Virus record (IMG/VR): IMGVR_UViG_3300031758_000174
Span: 1-40,984 of that record
Reading direction: 5' to 3' (one strand)
DNA from: a virus
Length of the DNA stretch: 40,984 nucleotides
Shown here: positions 1 through 6,467 of the stretch, piece by piece
Layout: every line of letters starts with the position of its first letter
How positions within the stretch are numbered: the stretch's first letter is position 1
Notes under the pieces: generated by a model
Databases searched by the model: none
Seen by the model: only the letters and a program-made list of their open reading frames with translations
What the model was told of the DNA's origin: nothing
Program-made: the position numbers and the translations under genes

Positions 1-288
1 AGCGATCTAGTGTCAACAGTAAAGGCTTTGCAGGCAGAAGTAGAACTTCTTAAGTCTACAAAGGTCGATGTTGATACTGTTAAGGATTCATTTGATGCCG
101 TTGCAAAAGATATTGCAGCAGTAACAACTGAATTTAATGAATTTGGAAAACGAGTAGACGCTGTGGAAGCAGACACCGCATTCCGAAAGTCTGGAGATAT
201 CGGCGATATCTTCCAGTCTCAACCTGAAATGGTTGAAAAATCCCTATGGGGCGGTAGTTTCCTCAAAACAGCCGATCTATTCAAATGA
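1..288 (+). CDS. C-terminal end of scaffold / prohead protease-like protein (partial)
   Basis: The reading frame is open from the first base of the window and ends at a TGA at 286-288, so only the last 95 or so residues are visible. The segment is largely helical and heptad-like (alternating Val/Leu with Lys/Glu/Asp), ending in a short tail with FQSQPEMVEKSLWGG and a terminal LFK. Lying directly before the major capsid gene, it fits the scaffold domain that many phages fuse to the C-terminus of the head maturation protease, or a separate scaffold protein. No catalytic residues are visible here. The GTG at position 10 is an internal codon, not a demonstrated start. The function is inferred from position and coiled-coil character only. 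Confidence 0.5.
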   Translation, partial: SDLVSTVKALQAEVELLKSTKVDVDTVKDSFDAVAKDIAAVTTEFNEFGKRVDAVEADTAFRKSGDIGDIFQSQPEMVEKSLWGGSFLKTADLFK

Positions 289-311
289 ACAAATCACTAG
301 GAGGTGACAAT

Positions 312-1445
312 ATGTCAGAAGAAATAATCAAAAACCAGCCAGGCGCTGCAGGAGATCTAGGTGGAACAGCACCAGGACTTTATCAGGGCCAAGGTGCTTT
401 CGCATCAGGTGGTATTGGTGGAGTAACAAATCCAGGTGCAGATACACTTGGTAACATTCCAACAGCAACGCTAGGAACAACTAGCGGAGCAAATGCTGTT
501 AACCCTAGTGGTTCAGCGGCTTCTGGAATTTTGCGCCCCGAGCAGGCTCGTCGTTTTATCGACTATGTTTGGGACGCTACAGTGTTAGCAAAGGATGGCC
601 GTCGTGTAACAATGAAGGCTAACTCAATGGAACTTGAGAAGATTAACGTAGGTGAGCGTGTAATTCGTGCAGCAGCGCAAGCAGTTGGTAACTACACAAA
701 CACAGGCGCAACCTTCTCCAAGGTCGAACTTACTACCAAGAAGATTCGTCTTGATTGGGAAGTAACTGCAGAATCTTTGGAAGATGGTGTCGAAGGTGAT
801 GCTCTAGAAGATCACTTGGTACGCTTGATGACCAACGCATTCGCAAATGATATCGAAGATCTCGCTATCAATGGTGATGGTACAACAGGAGCATTCTTGT
901 CTATCATGCCAGGCTTTATCAACAAGGTAAAGACAAACGGAGATGCACATGAGTCAGTAGTGACCGTAGCAGATAATGCTTGGACACCTAGCGTCATGCA
1001 GGGCATCATCAATGCAATGCCACGTAAGTACCGTGCACTTAAGAACAATCTTAAGTTCTACGCAGGTACAGACGCATTCGGCGGTATCGTTAAGAATAAC
1101 GGTACACTCGCTGATGCTGTTGCTGAGGCGTTTGCTGGACAAGTTCCAGGAAGCACTCAAGCAAACCGTCAGAACTATCTTGATGGTATCGGACAGACCT
1201 TCGGTGGAGCACGTACAACTCGTGTTCTCGGAATCGAAGTTCAGGAAGTTCCTTACTATCCAGAAGGTTATATCGATTTGACATTCCCTGCCAACCGTGT
1301 ATGGGGATTCCAAAGAGATATTACTGTAAACCGTGAGTACGTAGCGAAGAAGGACACAATTGAATACACAGTATTCGTCCGCTTCGGTATTCAATGGGAA
1401 GAAGAGGATGCAATTGCATTCGCTGACGCTGCTGCAGATGCATAA
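312..1445 (+). CDS. Major capsid protein (HK97-type)
   Basis: This 377-residue protein forms the icosahedral head shell. The start chosen is the ATG at 312, preceded by a strong AGGAGGTGA ribosome binding site at 299-307; an in-frame upstream ATG at 285 lacks one. Residues 1-75 are Gly/Ala/Pro-rich and probably flexible, followed by a helical segment (RPEQARRFIDYVWDAT). The body has the look of HK97-fold capsid proteins of actinophages: a central stretch with KKIRLDWEVTAESLED, then a long helix with ANDIEDLAINGDG. The gene prefers C-ending codons (AAC, ATC, TTC) unlike most of the window, consistent with very high expression. It follows the putative scaffold/protease and is itself followed by a terminator-like hairpin. 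Assignment rests on recognisable motifs, length and gene order. Confidence 0.9.
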   Translation: MSEEIIKNQPGAAGDLGGTAPGLYQGQGAFASGGIGGVTNPGADTLGNIPTATLGTTSGANAVNPSGSAASGILRPEQARRFIDYVWDATVLAKDGRRVTMKANSMELEKINVGERVIRAAAQAVGNYTNTGATFSKVELTTKKIRLDWEVTAESLEDGVEGDALEDHLVRLMTNAFANDIEDLAINGDGTTGAFLSIMPGFINKVKTNGDAHESVVTVADNAWTPSVMQGIINAMPRKYRALKNNLKFYAGTDAFGGIVKNNGTLADAVAEAFAGQVPGSTQANRQNYLDGIGQTFGGARTTRVLGIEVQEVPYYPEGYIDLTFPANRVWGFQRDITVNREYVAKKDTIEYTVFVRFGIQWEEEDAIAFADAAADA

Positions 1446-1466
1446 TCTGTAACAGTAACCTTTAAT

Positions 1467-1496
1467 GGGGGGCGGGAGTTCACTCTCCTGTCCCCC
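1467..1496 (+). terminator. Terminator-like hairpin after the capsid gene
   Basis: A run of five to six G followed by CGGGAG faces CTCTCCTG and five C across a TTCA loop, giving a GC-rich imperfect stem. The downstream sequence TTAATACTTTAG has few consecutive T, so termination may be partial, with read-through into the neck genes. Confidence 0.6.
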
Positions 1497-1508
1497 TTAA
1501 TACTTTAG

Positions 1509-1517
1509 TGATATAAT
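1509..1517 (+). promoter_or_regulatory. Extended -10 promoter for the neck genes
   Basis: TGATATAAT is a TGn extension plus a perfect TATAAT at 1512-1517. No convincing -35 box is visible at the usual distance, where the terminator stem lies. It sits 18 bases before the ATG at 1536, leaving room for the AAGGAGG site at 1524-1530 in a short leader. Confidence 0.65.
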
Positions 1518-1535
1518 ACAAACAAGGAGGATATC

Positions 1536-1991
1536 ATGGAAAATAATGAATATAATAAGCCATTCGTAACAGAAGATGTACAAGAGCCAGTAGTTGTTGA
1601 AACACCAGCAGAACCAATTGTAGAACCAGTTGTAGAGCCTGTTGTAGAAGCACCAGCACCTGTTGTAGAGCCAGTCGTAGAACCTGTTGTAGAGCCAGTC
1701 GTAGAACCTGTTGTAGAGCCAGTTGCAGAACCAGTTCAAGCGCTAGGATTTACAGAAACAGGCGCTATTGGATCAATGGCAGCAGATGGTCCAAAGAAAA
1801 CAACTAAGCCAGAACATCAAAGCGCAGACAAGTTAGCAATCTACTCAACAAAGAATGTTCGTTGGGAAGAGGTAGGGTCTATCTCTAGAGGTTACAATAT
1901 TGTAACAAAAGAGCAAGCAGATAAATGGTTAACTCGTGCACATGTTAGAATTGCAACACCAGAAGAAGTAAAAAAGGCTTTTGGTAATTAA
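1536..1991 (+). CDS. Capsid-associated protein with Pro-Val-Val-Glu repeat linker
   Basis: This 151-residue protein begins at an ATG with a strong AAGGAGG site 5 bases upstream. Residues about 14-68 are almost entirely PVVEP repeats, which should form an extended, acidic, proteolysis-resistant arm. The C-terminal 55 residues look folded (IYSTKNVRWEEVGSISRGYN, then VTKEQADKWLTRAHVRIATPEEV), a domain I recall from small head proteins encoded next to capsid genes in actinophages. Its own promoter and position right after the capsid gene suggest a structural role, such as a decoration or head-fibre protein. The repeat is also visible at DNA level. The function is inferred; I do not recognise a characterised family. 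Confidence 0.6.
   Translation: MENNEYNKPFVTEDVQEPVVVETPAEPIVEPVVEPVVEAPAPVVEPVVEPVVEPVVEPVVEPVAEPVQALGFTETGAIGSMAADGPKKTTKPEHQSADKLAIYSTKNVRWEEVGSISRGYNIVTKEQADKWLTRAHVRIATPEEVKKAFGN
1659..1730 (+). repeat. 24-bp tandem repeat coding for PVVEPVVE
   Basis: Two identical 24-base units (1659-1682 and 1683-1706) are followed by a third, slightly diverged copy (1707-1730). Each unit encodes eight residues, so copy-number changes keep the frame. Degenerate copies extend upstream to about 1600. Confidence 0.85.
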
Positions 1992-1993
1992 GT

Positions 1994-2875
1994 ATGGAGA
2001 TACTGAGAGTTCCGCCATACGCAGAAATACCAGTTATTTATACTGTTCCTTCAGGCATTGCCGATAAGGACGTAACTGTTTTAGTAACTGATATGGCGGA
2101 CCTTTCTGTATCTACACTAGAATTTCCAGAACTTTCTACAGGGGACACTCTAACTATAAACCTTCCTGGAAGGTATGACTCTGAGTATAGGGTAGAAGTA
2201 AAAATTATAGACGATGTTATTATTGACGATACATATGAGGTAACTAGACCGTATGTGGATCCGTCCACAAAGGGAAACACTGCTTCTGACATTGCTGCAT
2301 ATGCAGATAGTGAAGGTATAGCAAGAGCAATAATTGATTCAATTGTTGGAGAAGGTTTTTATTATAAGAAAAAGGTTTTAAATTTTACAGGAACTGGATC
2401 AGACTATTTGCCTATCTGGGATGATGTAAAAAAAGTTTTGTCGGTTTATGAAAATAACAAATTGGTAACAGATAGAGAATATGAAGTAACATCTGATAAA
2501 ACAGCAATTGTTGAAAAGTCAACAGACAATATTAATCGTGCAGAGTCAGCCCCACTTGTTCTGCCAGCAGCGTCTTCGGATTCTTTAGATCCACAATTTA
2601 TTTACAGAGGATTTGGCAAAACATGGGACTACAGAATAACAGTTGAGTACGGTTACTCCAATGTTCCATCAGATATTGTAAAAGCAACTGAGATGCTTGT
2701 TCACGATATAGACTGTGGAAAGTTAGATTATTATAAGAGATTTATTTCTTCGTACAATACAGATCAATATAGAATTCAGTTTGACAAAGGTCTTTTCGAG
2801 GGAACGGGAAATATACTTGTAGACAAGATACTTTCAAAGTATACTAAGTCTATTACAAAACTTGGGGTGTTGTAA
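1994..2875 (+). CDS. Head-tail connector / adaptor protein
   Basis: This 293-residue protein starts two bases after the preceding stop, suggesting translational coupling; no strong ribosome binding site is visible. The N-terminal third is beta-rich (IPVIYTVPSGIADKDVTVLV). The C-terminal part contains VPSDIVKATEMLVHDIDCG followed by a helical stretch, reminiscent of the gp6/gp15-type adaptors that form a ring under the portal. It is longer than a minimal adaptor (about 100 residues), so the N-terminal domain is an addition, perhaps an immunoglobulin-like or decorating domain. Codon use is AT-rich, unlike the capsid gene. Position as first of four small neck genes between capsid and tail tube supports the call; sequence similarity is too weak for me to name a family. 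Confidence 0.5.
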   Translation: MEILRVPPYAEIPVIYTVPSGIADKDVTVLVTDMADLSVSTLEFPELSTGDTLTINLPGRYDSEYRVEVKIIDDVIIDDTYEVTRPYVDPSTKGNTASDIAAYADSEGIARAIIDSIVGEGFYYKKKVLNFTGTGSDYLPIWDDVKKVLSVYENNKLVTDREYEVTSDKTAIVEKSTDNINRAESAPLVLPAASSDSLDPQFIYRGFGKTWDYRITVEYGYSNVPSDIVKATEMLVHDIDCGKLDYYKRFISSYNTDQYRIQFDKGLFEGTGNILVDKILSKYTKSITKLGVL

Positions 2876-3324
2876 TGACAATATGCGAAACCCCAGACTT
2901 CATGTTTCCAATGCAAGCATCTTTGTATCATCCAATAGTTGAGCAAGGTGACTTTGGTGCAATAAAAAAGCAATGGGTTTTAGATAGGGTTATTGCATGT
3001 AACTTTAGTTCTGGTGGAACTGCTTTTAAAGAAGAAGTTAAGCCAAATGTTAATATAACCCAACATTCAATTTTAATTGGAAGAGTAAAATCAGACATAA
3101 GGATGTCATCCAGAGATGCTAAAAATTCTTTAACAAACATACTAATAACAGATATTAAAGATCAAGAGGGCAACCTGATCTACTTAGAAACATCTGGGCC
3201 GAGATCTGGCAAAGGAACACTGTTTGAGATAGCAACATATGAACCATTTGTTGGACCATTCGGAACAGTTGAATCTTACAAGTTAGTTATAAGAAGATCA
3301 GAAAATCAAACAGGTGATGTATGA
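2875..3324 (+). CDS. Head closure / stopper-like neck protein
   Basis: This 149-residue protein overlaps the previous stop by one base (TAATG). It is predicted to be mostly beta, with no signal peptide or membrane segment. Phages of this layout usually encode adaptor, stopper, tail-completion and tail-terminator proteins in that order, and this is the second of the four. The sequence (for example FSSGGTAFKEEVKPNVNITQ) carries no motif I can match with certainty, so the role is inferred from position, size and beta content. Confidence 0.4.
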   Translation: MTICETPDFMFPMQASLYHPIVEQGDFGAIKKQWVLDRVIACNFSSGGTAFKEEVKPNVNITQHSILIGRVKSDIRMSSRDAKNSLTNILITDIKDQEGNLIYLETSGPRSGKGTLFEIATYEPFVGPFGTVESYKLVIRRSENQTGDV

Positions 3325-3998
3325 GAGCCGTATTTAATTCAGCGCAATTTAAAAAAGAAATGAACAATATAGTAGATTATTCTGTGGGATTTTTAGAGGG
3401 CATACAAAGAGGTAAGACAGTATTTCTAAAAACAATAGGAGTAGAAACAGTAGAACTTATGAAAGAGTTTATAGATTCTAACGCTAGGGTTAATCCAGAT
3501 ATGCTTCATCATGTGTATGAGTGGAATCAAACTGGTAGTCCTGGTGCAAGATTATATGATATATCATATACGACCAGTAATCTAGGTTTGTCATTTAGGT
3601 CTTCATTTCGTCAGTCTACTTCAATCAAGAACGGATCTAGAACTCCATTCTACGATAAAGCAAGAATCATGGAAGAAGGCATTCCAGTTATAATTAGACC
3701 AAGAGTGGCACAAGCCTTGGCATTTGAAGATAACGGAGAAACAGTGTTTACAAAAAATGAAGTAAGGGTAGATAATCCTGGAGGAACAGAAGTACAGGGT
3801 GGCTTTGAAAAGGTGTTTGACATGTTCTTTAGCAGATATTTTTCTCAAGCATTTTTAAGAGTAAGCGGTATTGCTAGATATCTTGAGAATCCAATAGTAT
3901 ATAGAAAAGATATGGCAGCAGGCAAAAAACTTGGCAGGTCTAAAGGTTTATCAACAGGCTACCGTTGGATTGCTAACGCAGGAGTTGGTATTCAGTGA
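3321..3998 (+). CDS. Neck / tail-completion protein
   Basis: This 225-residue protein starts at an ATG overlapping the previous stop by four bases (ATGA), a typical coupled start. The first 60 residues are helical and basic, with FKKEMNNIVDYSVGFLEGIQ, like the N-terminal helix of HK97 gp10-type tail-completion proteins. The middle is beta-rich, and the C-terminus has a basic segment (AAGKKLGRSKGLS). Position third among the neck genes fits a protein of the head-tail joint. I cannot identify a specific family from sequence alone. Confidence 0.4.
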   Translation: MRAVFNSAQFKKEMNNIVDYSVGFLEGIQRGKTVFLKTIGVETVELMKEFIDSNARVNPDMLHHVYEWNQTGSPGARLYDISYTTSNLGLSFRSSFRQSTSIKNGSRTPFYDKARIMEEGIPVIIRPRVAQALAFEDNGETVFTKNEVRVDNPGGTEVQGGFEKVFDMFFSRYFSQAFLRVSGIARYLENPIVYRKDMAAGKKLGRSKGLSTGYRWIANAGVGIQ

Positions 3999-4591
3999 GT
4001 GTAGTTATTGATCATCCGCCATCATTTATAAATGCGTTTTTACAACAAAAACTTGGACCAGACTTTGGGGCAATCCCTATGTTCCCAACAGTTCCAACAG
4101 ATATGGCTGGATTGGCTCAAGAGTTTTCCATAAACAATCTAACAGAAGGAACTCCTGGAGTATTTGTGTTTAATGGTAATGCTGCAATATATGATAGAAT
4201 GTTTAAAATGAGAAGAATGCCATTTCCACATATCAAGTGTGAGCAATTACTTTATTATTTTAATGCTTTAGAAGAAAATGCTGTTCCAAATTTAATTAGA
4301 ATAACTCAAAAGATTCAAGACCTTTTAGATCGTGGCGATGAGTCAGCAGAAGACATCAATGAATGGATATTATCAAACCTATCCATAGAAACAGAGCCAG
4401 TTACTTTGCGACCAAAAGCCACAATCCCTGGACACGGAACATTCTATGTGCCATATTTCCATAACTTTAAAATATACCAGTTGGAAGAAACAAGAGATAT
4501 TATTGATTTTGGCACAGCCCGCACCTATGCGGGGAATAAGATGATCATAGACTATGACTGGCATGCTGTATACCCAGACCTAATACCCTAA
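3995..4591 (+). CDS. Tail terminator-like protein
   Basis: This 198-residue protein starts with GTG at 3995, overlapping the preceding stop by four bases (GTGA). It is the last gene before the major tail tube gene, the usual place for the tail terminator, which caps the tube and joins it to the head. N-terminal IDHPPSFINAFLQQKLG and a central amphipathic helix (IRITQKIQDLLDRGDE) are visible but not diagnostic. The function is inferred from position. Confidence 0.4.
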   Translation: MSVVIDHPPSFINAFLQQKLGPDFGAIPMFPTVPTDMAGLAQEFSINNLTEGTPGVFVFNGNAAIYDRMFKMRRMPFPHIKCEQLLYYFNALEENAVPNLIRITQKIQDLLDRGDESAEDINEWILSNLSIETEPVTLRPKATIPGHGTFYVPYFHNFKIYQLEETRDIIDFGTARTYAGNKMIIDYDWHAVYPDLIP

Positions 4592-4600
4592 TAAAAAGGC

Positions 4601-4608
4601 TGTATAAT
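4601..4608 (+). promoter_or_regulatory. Promoter -10 box before the tail tube gene
   Basis: A perfect TATAAT at 4603-4608 is preceded directly by GCTG, the same arrangement (CTGTATAAT) as before the gene at 39392. No clear -35 box is visible. The leader is about 45 bases long and ends in a GAAAGAGGTGAG ribosome binding site. High expression is expected for a tube protein. Confidence 0.6.
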
Positions 4609-4659
4609 TATGGTGAGGAAACAAACCCCCTTTTAATAAAATGAAAGAGGTGAGAATAT

Positions 4660-5322
4660 ATGGCATACAGCCGTGGTTCAAGTAGTAACATCATCGTGGG
4701 TGCAGCAGCACTCTTTACGCATGATGCAGGTCCAATCGGATACGACTCAGCAACTGGAAAGATTACTGACGCACAAGCGTTACTAGATCTTCCAGCAATG
4801 ACCGCATCTTCAACATCCTACAAGGAAACCTTGTCAGATTCCGTAACAGGTGACGGGTACACAAACGTAGGATACACATCGAACGGTCTGGAACTCGCAT
4901 TCCAGCCAGATTTCGGTGAAGTAGCAGTAGATCAACTTCTCGACGTTGCTCGTCTATTCAAGCAAGGTATGACAGTTAATCTAAACACATCATTCGCAGA
5001 AGCAACACTAGAAAATCTTCTAGTTGCAATTGCAGCCGATGATACAGACCTCACAACAGCATCAGGAGTTTCAACACTCAAGATGTCTGCTGGAGATATT
5101 GGTGACGTTCCACTAGAGCGTGGACTAGTAGCAGTAGGACCAGGATCTGGTTCTTCTCTAGAGCCAAAGGAAAGAATCTATGTTGCATACCGTGCACTCT
5201 CAATTGAGAATGTTACAGTATCAGCAAAGCGTGATGAGGCTTCAATGTTTGAAGTATCATTCCGTCTTCTTCCAAACGATAACGCATCATACGGTAAAAT
5301 CGTAGATCGTTCACTCGATTAA
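4660..5322 (+). CDS. Major tail tube protein
   Basis: This 220-residue protein is predicted to form the stacked hexamer rings of the tail tube. It is beta-rich with many Ser, Thr, Ala and Gly (ALLDLPAMTASSTSYKETLS, then VSAKRDEASMFEVSFRLLPN near the C-terminus), as usual for tube proteins. It has its own promoter, a good AGAGGTGAG ribosome binding site, C-ending codons and a strong terminator behind it, all expected for the most abundant tail protein. Position after the neck genes and before the chaperones and tape measure makes the call reliable. Confidence 0.85.
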   Translation: MAYSRGSSSNIIVGAAALFTHDAGPIGYDSATGKITDAQALLDLPAMTASSTSYKETLSDSVTGDGYTNVGYTSNGLELAFQPDFGEVAVDQLLDVARLFKQGMTVNLNTSFAEATLENLLVAIAADDTDLTTASGVSTLKMSAGDIGDVPLERGLVAVGPGSGSSLEPKERIYVAYRALSIENVTVSAKRDEASMFEVSFRLLPNDNASYGKIVDRSLD

Positions 5323-5339
5323 TACAACTTAATAGGACT

Positions 5340-5368
5340 AGCCCAGACCCTTGAAAGTCTGGGCTTTT
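5340..5368 (+). terminator. Rho-independent terminator after the tail tube gene
   Basis: AGCCCAGAC (5340-5348) pairs perfectly with GTCTGGGCT (5357-5365) across an eight-base loop, followed by TTT. It should isolate the abundant tube transcript from the weakly expressed gene that follows. Confidence 0.9.
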
Positions 5369-5373
5369 CCATT

Positions 5374-5382
5374 TGGTATACT
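5374..5382 (+). promoter_or_regulatory. Extended -10 promoter giving a leaderless mRNA
   Basis: TGGTATACT (TATACT at 5377-5382) ends six bases before the ATG at 5389. Transcription would therefore begin at or within a base of the start codon. No ribosome binding site is present, and the upstream side is a terminator. The promoter at 22726 has the same spacing. A second TATAAT overlaps the ATG itself and cannot serve this gene. Confidence 0.6.
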
Positions 5383-5388
5383 TGTATA

Positions 5389-6069
5389 ATGGCAACAAGC
5401 GTATATGAAAAAAAGAACTTTTCTCTTATAGATGGAACAGTCATTGAGGCTGCCCCACTTAAAATAAAATATCTAAGAGAATTTTTAACAAAATTTGAAA
5501 CAATAAAGTCTGCCAAAACAGATGATGAATCAATATCTATTCTAGTGGTTTGTGCTCTTATAACAATGAAACAATATGCACCACATATAAAAACAATTGA
5601 AGACCTTGAAGACAATTTAGATTTGCCAACAATTTATCAAGTTATAGATATTGCAGCAGGTATTAAAATTAATCAAAAATCAGAAGAGCCAGTAAAGTCT
5701 CAAGCAGTAGATAGTGGGTCTTCGTGGGAGACATTAGACTTGGCAAAACTAGAAGCAGAGGCTTTTCTTATCGGTATTTGGAAAGACTATGAAGAACTTG
5801 AAGAATCTTTATCAATGCCAGAATTGACAGCAACTATTAAAGTTAAAAGAGACTTAGACTATAGCGATAAAAAGTTTGCTGCTGCAATGCAAGGTGTTGA
5901 TTTAGATAAAAATTCAGGCAACAGCAATGCTTGGGAAGACATGAAGGCTAGAGTGTTTAGTAAAGGCAAGGCAGAAAATGGAAATGATATTCTTGCCCTG
6001 CAGGGTAAAAACGCAGAACGGGCTGGATTTGGTATTGGCATGGGTCTTGATTATGAGGTTTACGAATAG
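5389..6069 (+). CDS. Long tail assembly chaperone (gpGT-like), leaderless
   Basis: This 226-residue protein probably binds the tape measure protein and tube subunits during tail assembly. Residues 1-95 are clearly paralogous to the next gene (6126-6449): both have LIDGT, PLKI, a KFE helix and (D/N)LPT(I/V)Y at matching positions. Residues about 96-226 are an acidic, helical extension (LAKLEAEAFLIGIWKDYEEL) absent from the short paralogue. Phages usually produce this long form by a -1 or +1 ribosomal frameshift from the short gene; here it is one uninterrupted frame. Codons are AT-rich and no ribosome binding site exists; the start is supported by the leaderless promoter, as the next in-frame ATG is far inside the domain. 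Confidence 0.7.
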   Translation: MATSVYEKKNFSLIDGTVIEAAPLKIKYLREFLTKFETIKSAKTDDESISILVVCALITMKQYAPHIKTIEDLEDNLDLPTIYQVIDIAAGIKINQKSEEPVKSQAVDSGSSWETLDLAKLEAEAFLIGIWKDYEELEESLSMPELTATIKVKRDLDYSDKKFAAAMQGVDLDKNSGNSNAWEDMKARVFSKGKAENGNDILALQGKNAERAGFGIGMGLDYEVYE

Positions 6070-6089
6070 TCAAAAATAACACTCCGCTA

Positions 6090-6098
6090 TGGTATAAT
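6090..6098 (+). promoter_or_regulatory. Extended -10 promoter for the short chaperone and tape measure genes
   Basis: TGGTATAAT (TATAAT at 6093-6098) has no recognisable -35 box. Its leader of about 20 bases includes a strong ATAAGGAGG site (6111-6120) before the ATG at 6126. Confidence 0.65.
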
Positions 6099-6125
6099 TA
6101 ACTTTAACCTTATAAGGAGGAATAA

Positions 6126-6449
6126 ATGGCAACTGCCACAGAAGAAAAAACAGTAACTCTCATCGATGGAACAAAGATCAAGGTAAGACCACTAAAGATC
6201 TCGCTACTTCGTCCGTTTATGAAGAAGTTTGAAGATATCGCCAAGGTCGCAGAAGACAATGAAAAATCCATGACTTTGCTCATGGAGTGTGTACAAATCG
6301 CAATGCAGCAATACAAGCCAGAATTGGCGGAAGATAAGGAAGCCCTAGAAGAAAATATAGATCTTCCTACAGTATATAAGATCGTTGAAGAGGCATCTGG
6401 AATTAGACTTTCAGACGCTACACTCTTAGGCAATCTTGTAAATAATTAA
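6126..6449 (+). CDS. Short tail assembly chaperone (gpG-like)
   Basis: This 107-residue protein matches the N-terminal domain of the preceding gene product, with LIDGTKIKVRPLKISLLRPF and IDLPTVYKIVEEASGI. It is the expected short, abundant tail chaperone just before the tape measure gene. It has a strong ribosome binding site, an upstream promoter and C/G-ending codons (AAGATC, CTTCGT), in contrast to its AT-rich paralogue. I looked for a programmed frameshift near its end: the frame stops at TAA (6447-6449), only 18 bases before the next ATG, leaving no room for an extended frame. The short:long ratio could thus be set by separate promoters and translation signals. Confidence 0.75.
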   Translation: MATATEEKTVTLIDGTKIKVRPLKISLLRPFMKKFEDIAKVAEDNEKSMTLLMECVQIAMQQYKPELAEDKEALEENIDLPTVYKIVEEASGIRLSDATLLGNLVNN

Positions 6450-6467
6450 ATAAAGAGGTGTTAATGG

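Noticed and set aside
954-1394. Long minus-strand frame opposite the capsid gene
   Set aside because: It is fully contained in the well-supported capsid gene, which has codon bias and a ribosome binding site.
1497-1739. Minus-strand frame rich in Tyr, Trp and Phe
   Set aside because: It is the reverse complement of the PVVEP repeat and its upstream promoter region; composition is an artefact of the repeat.
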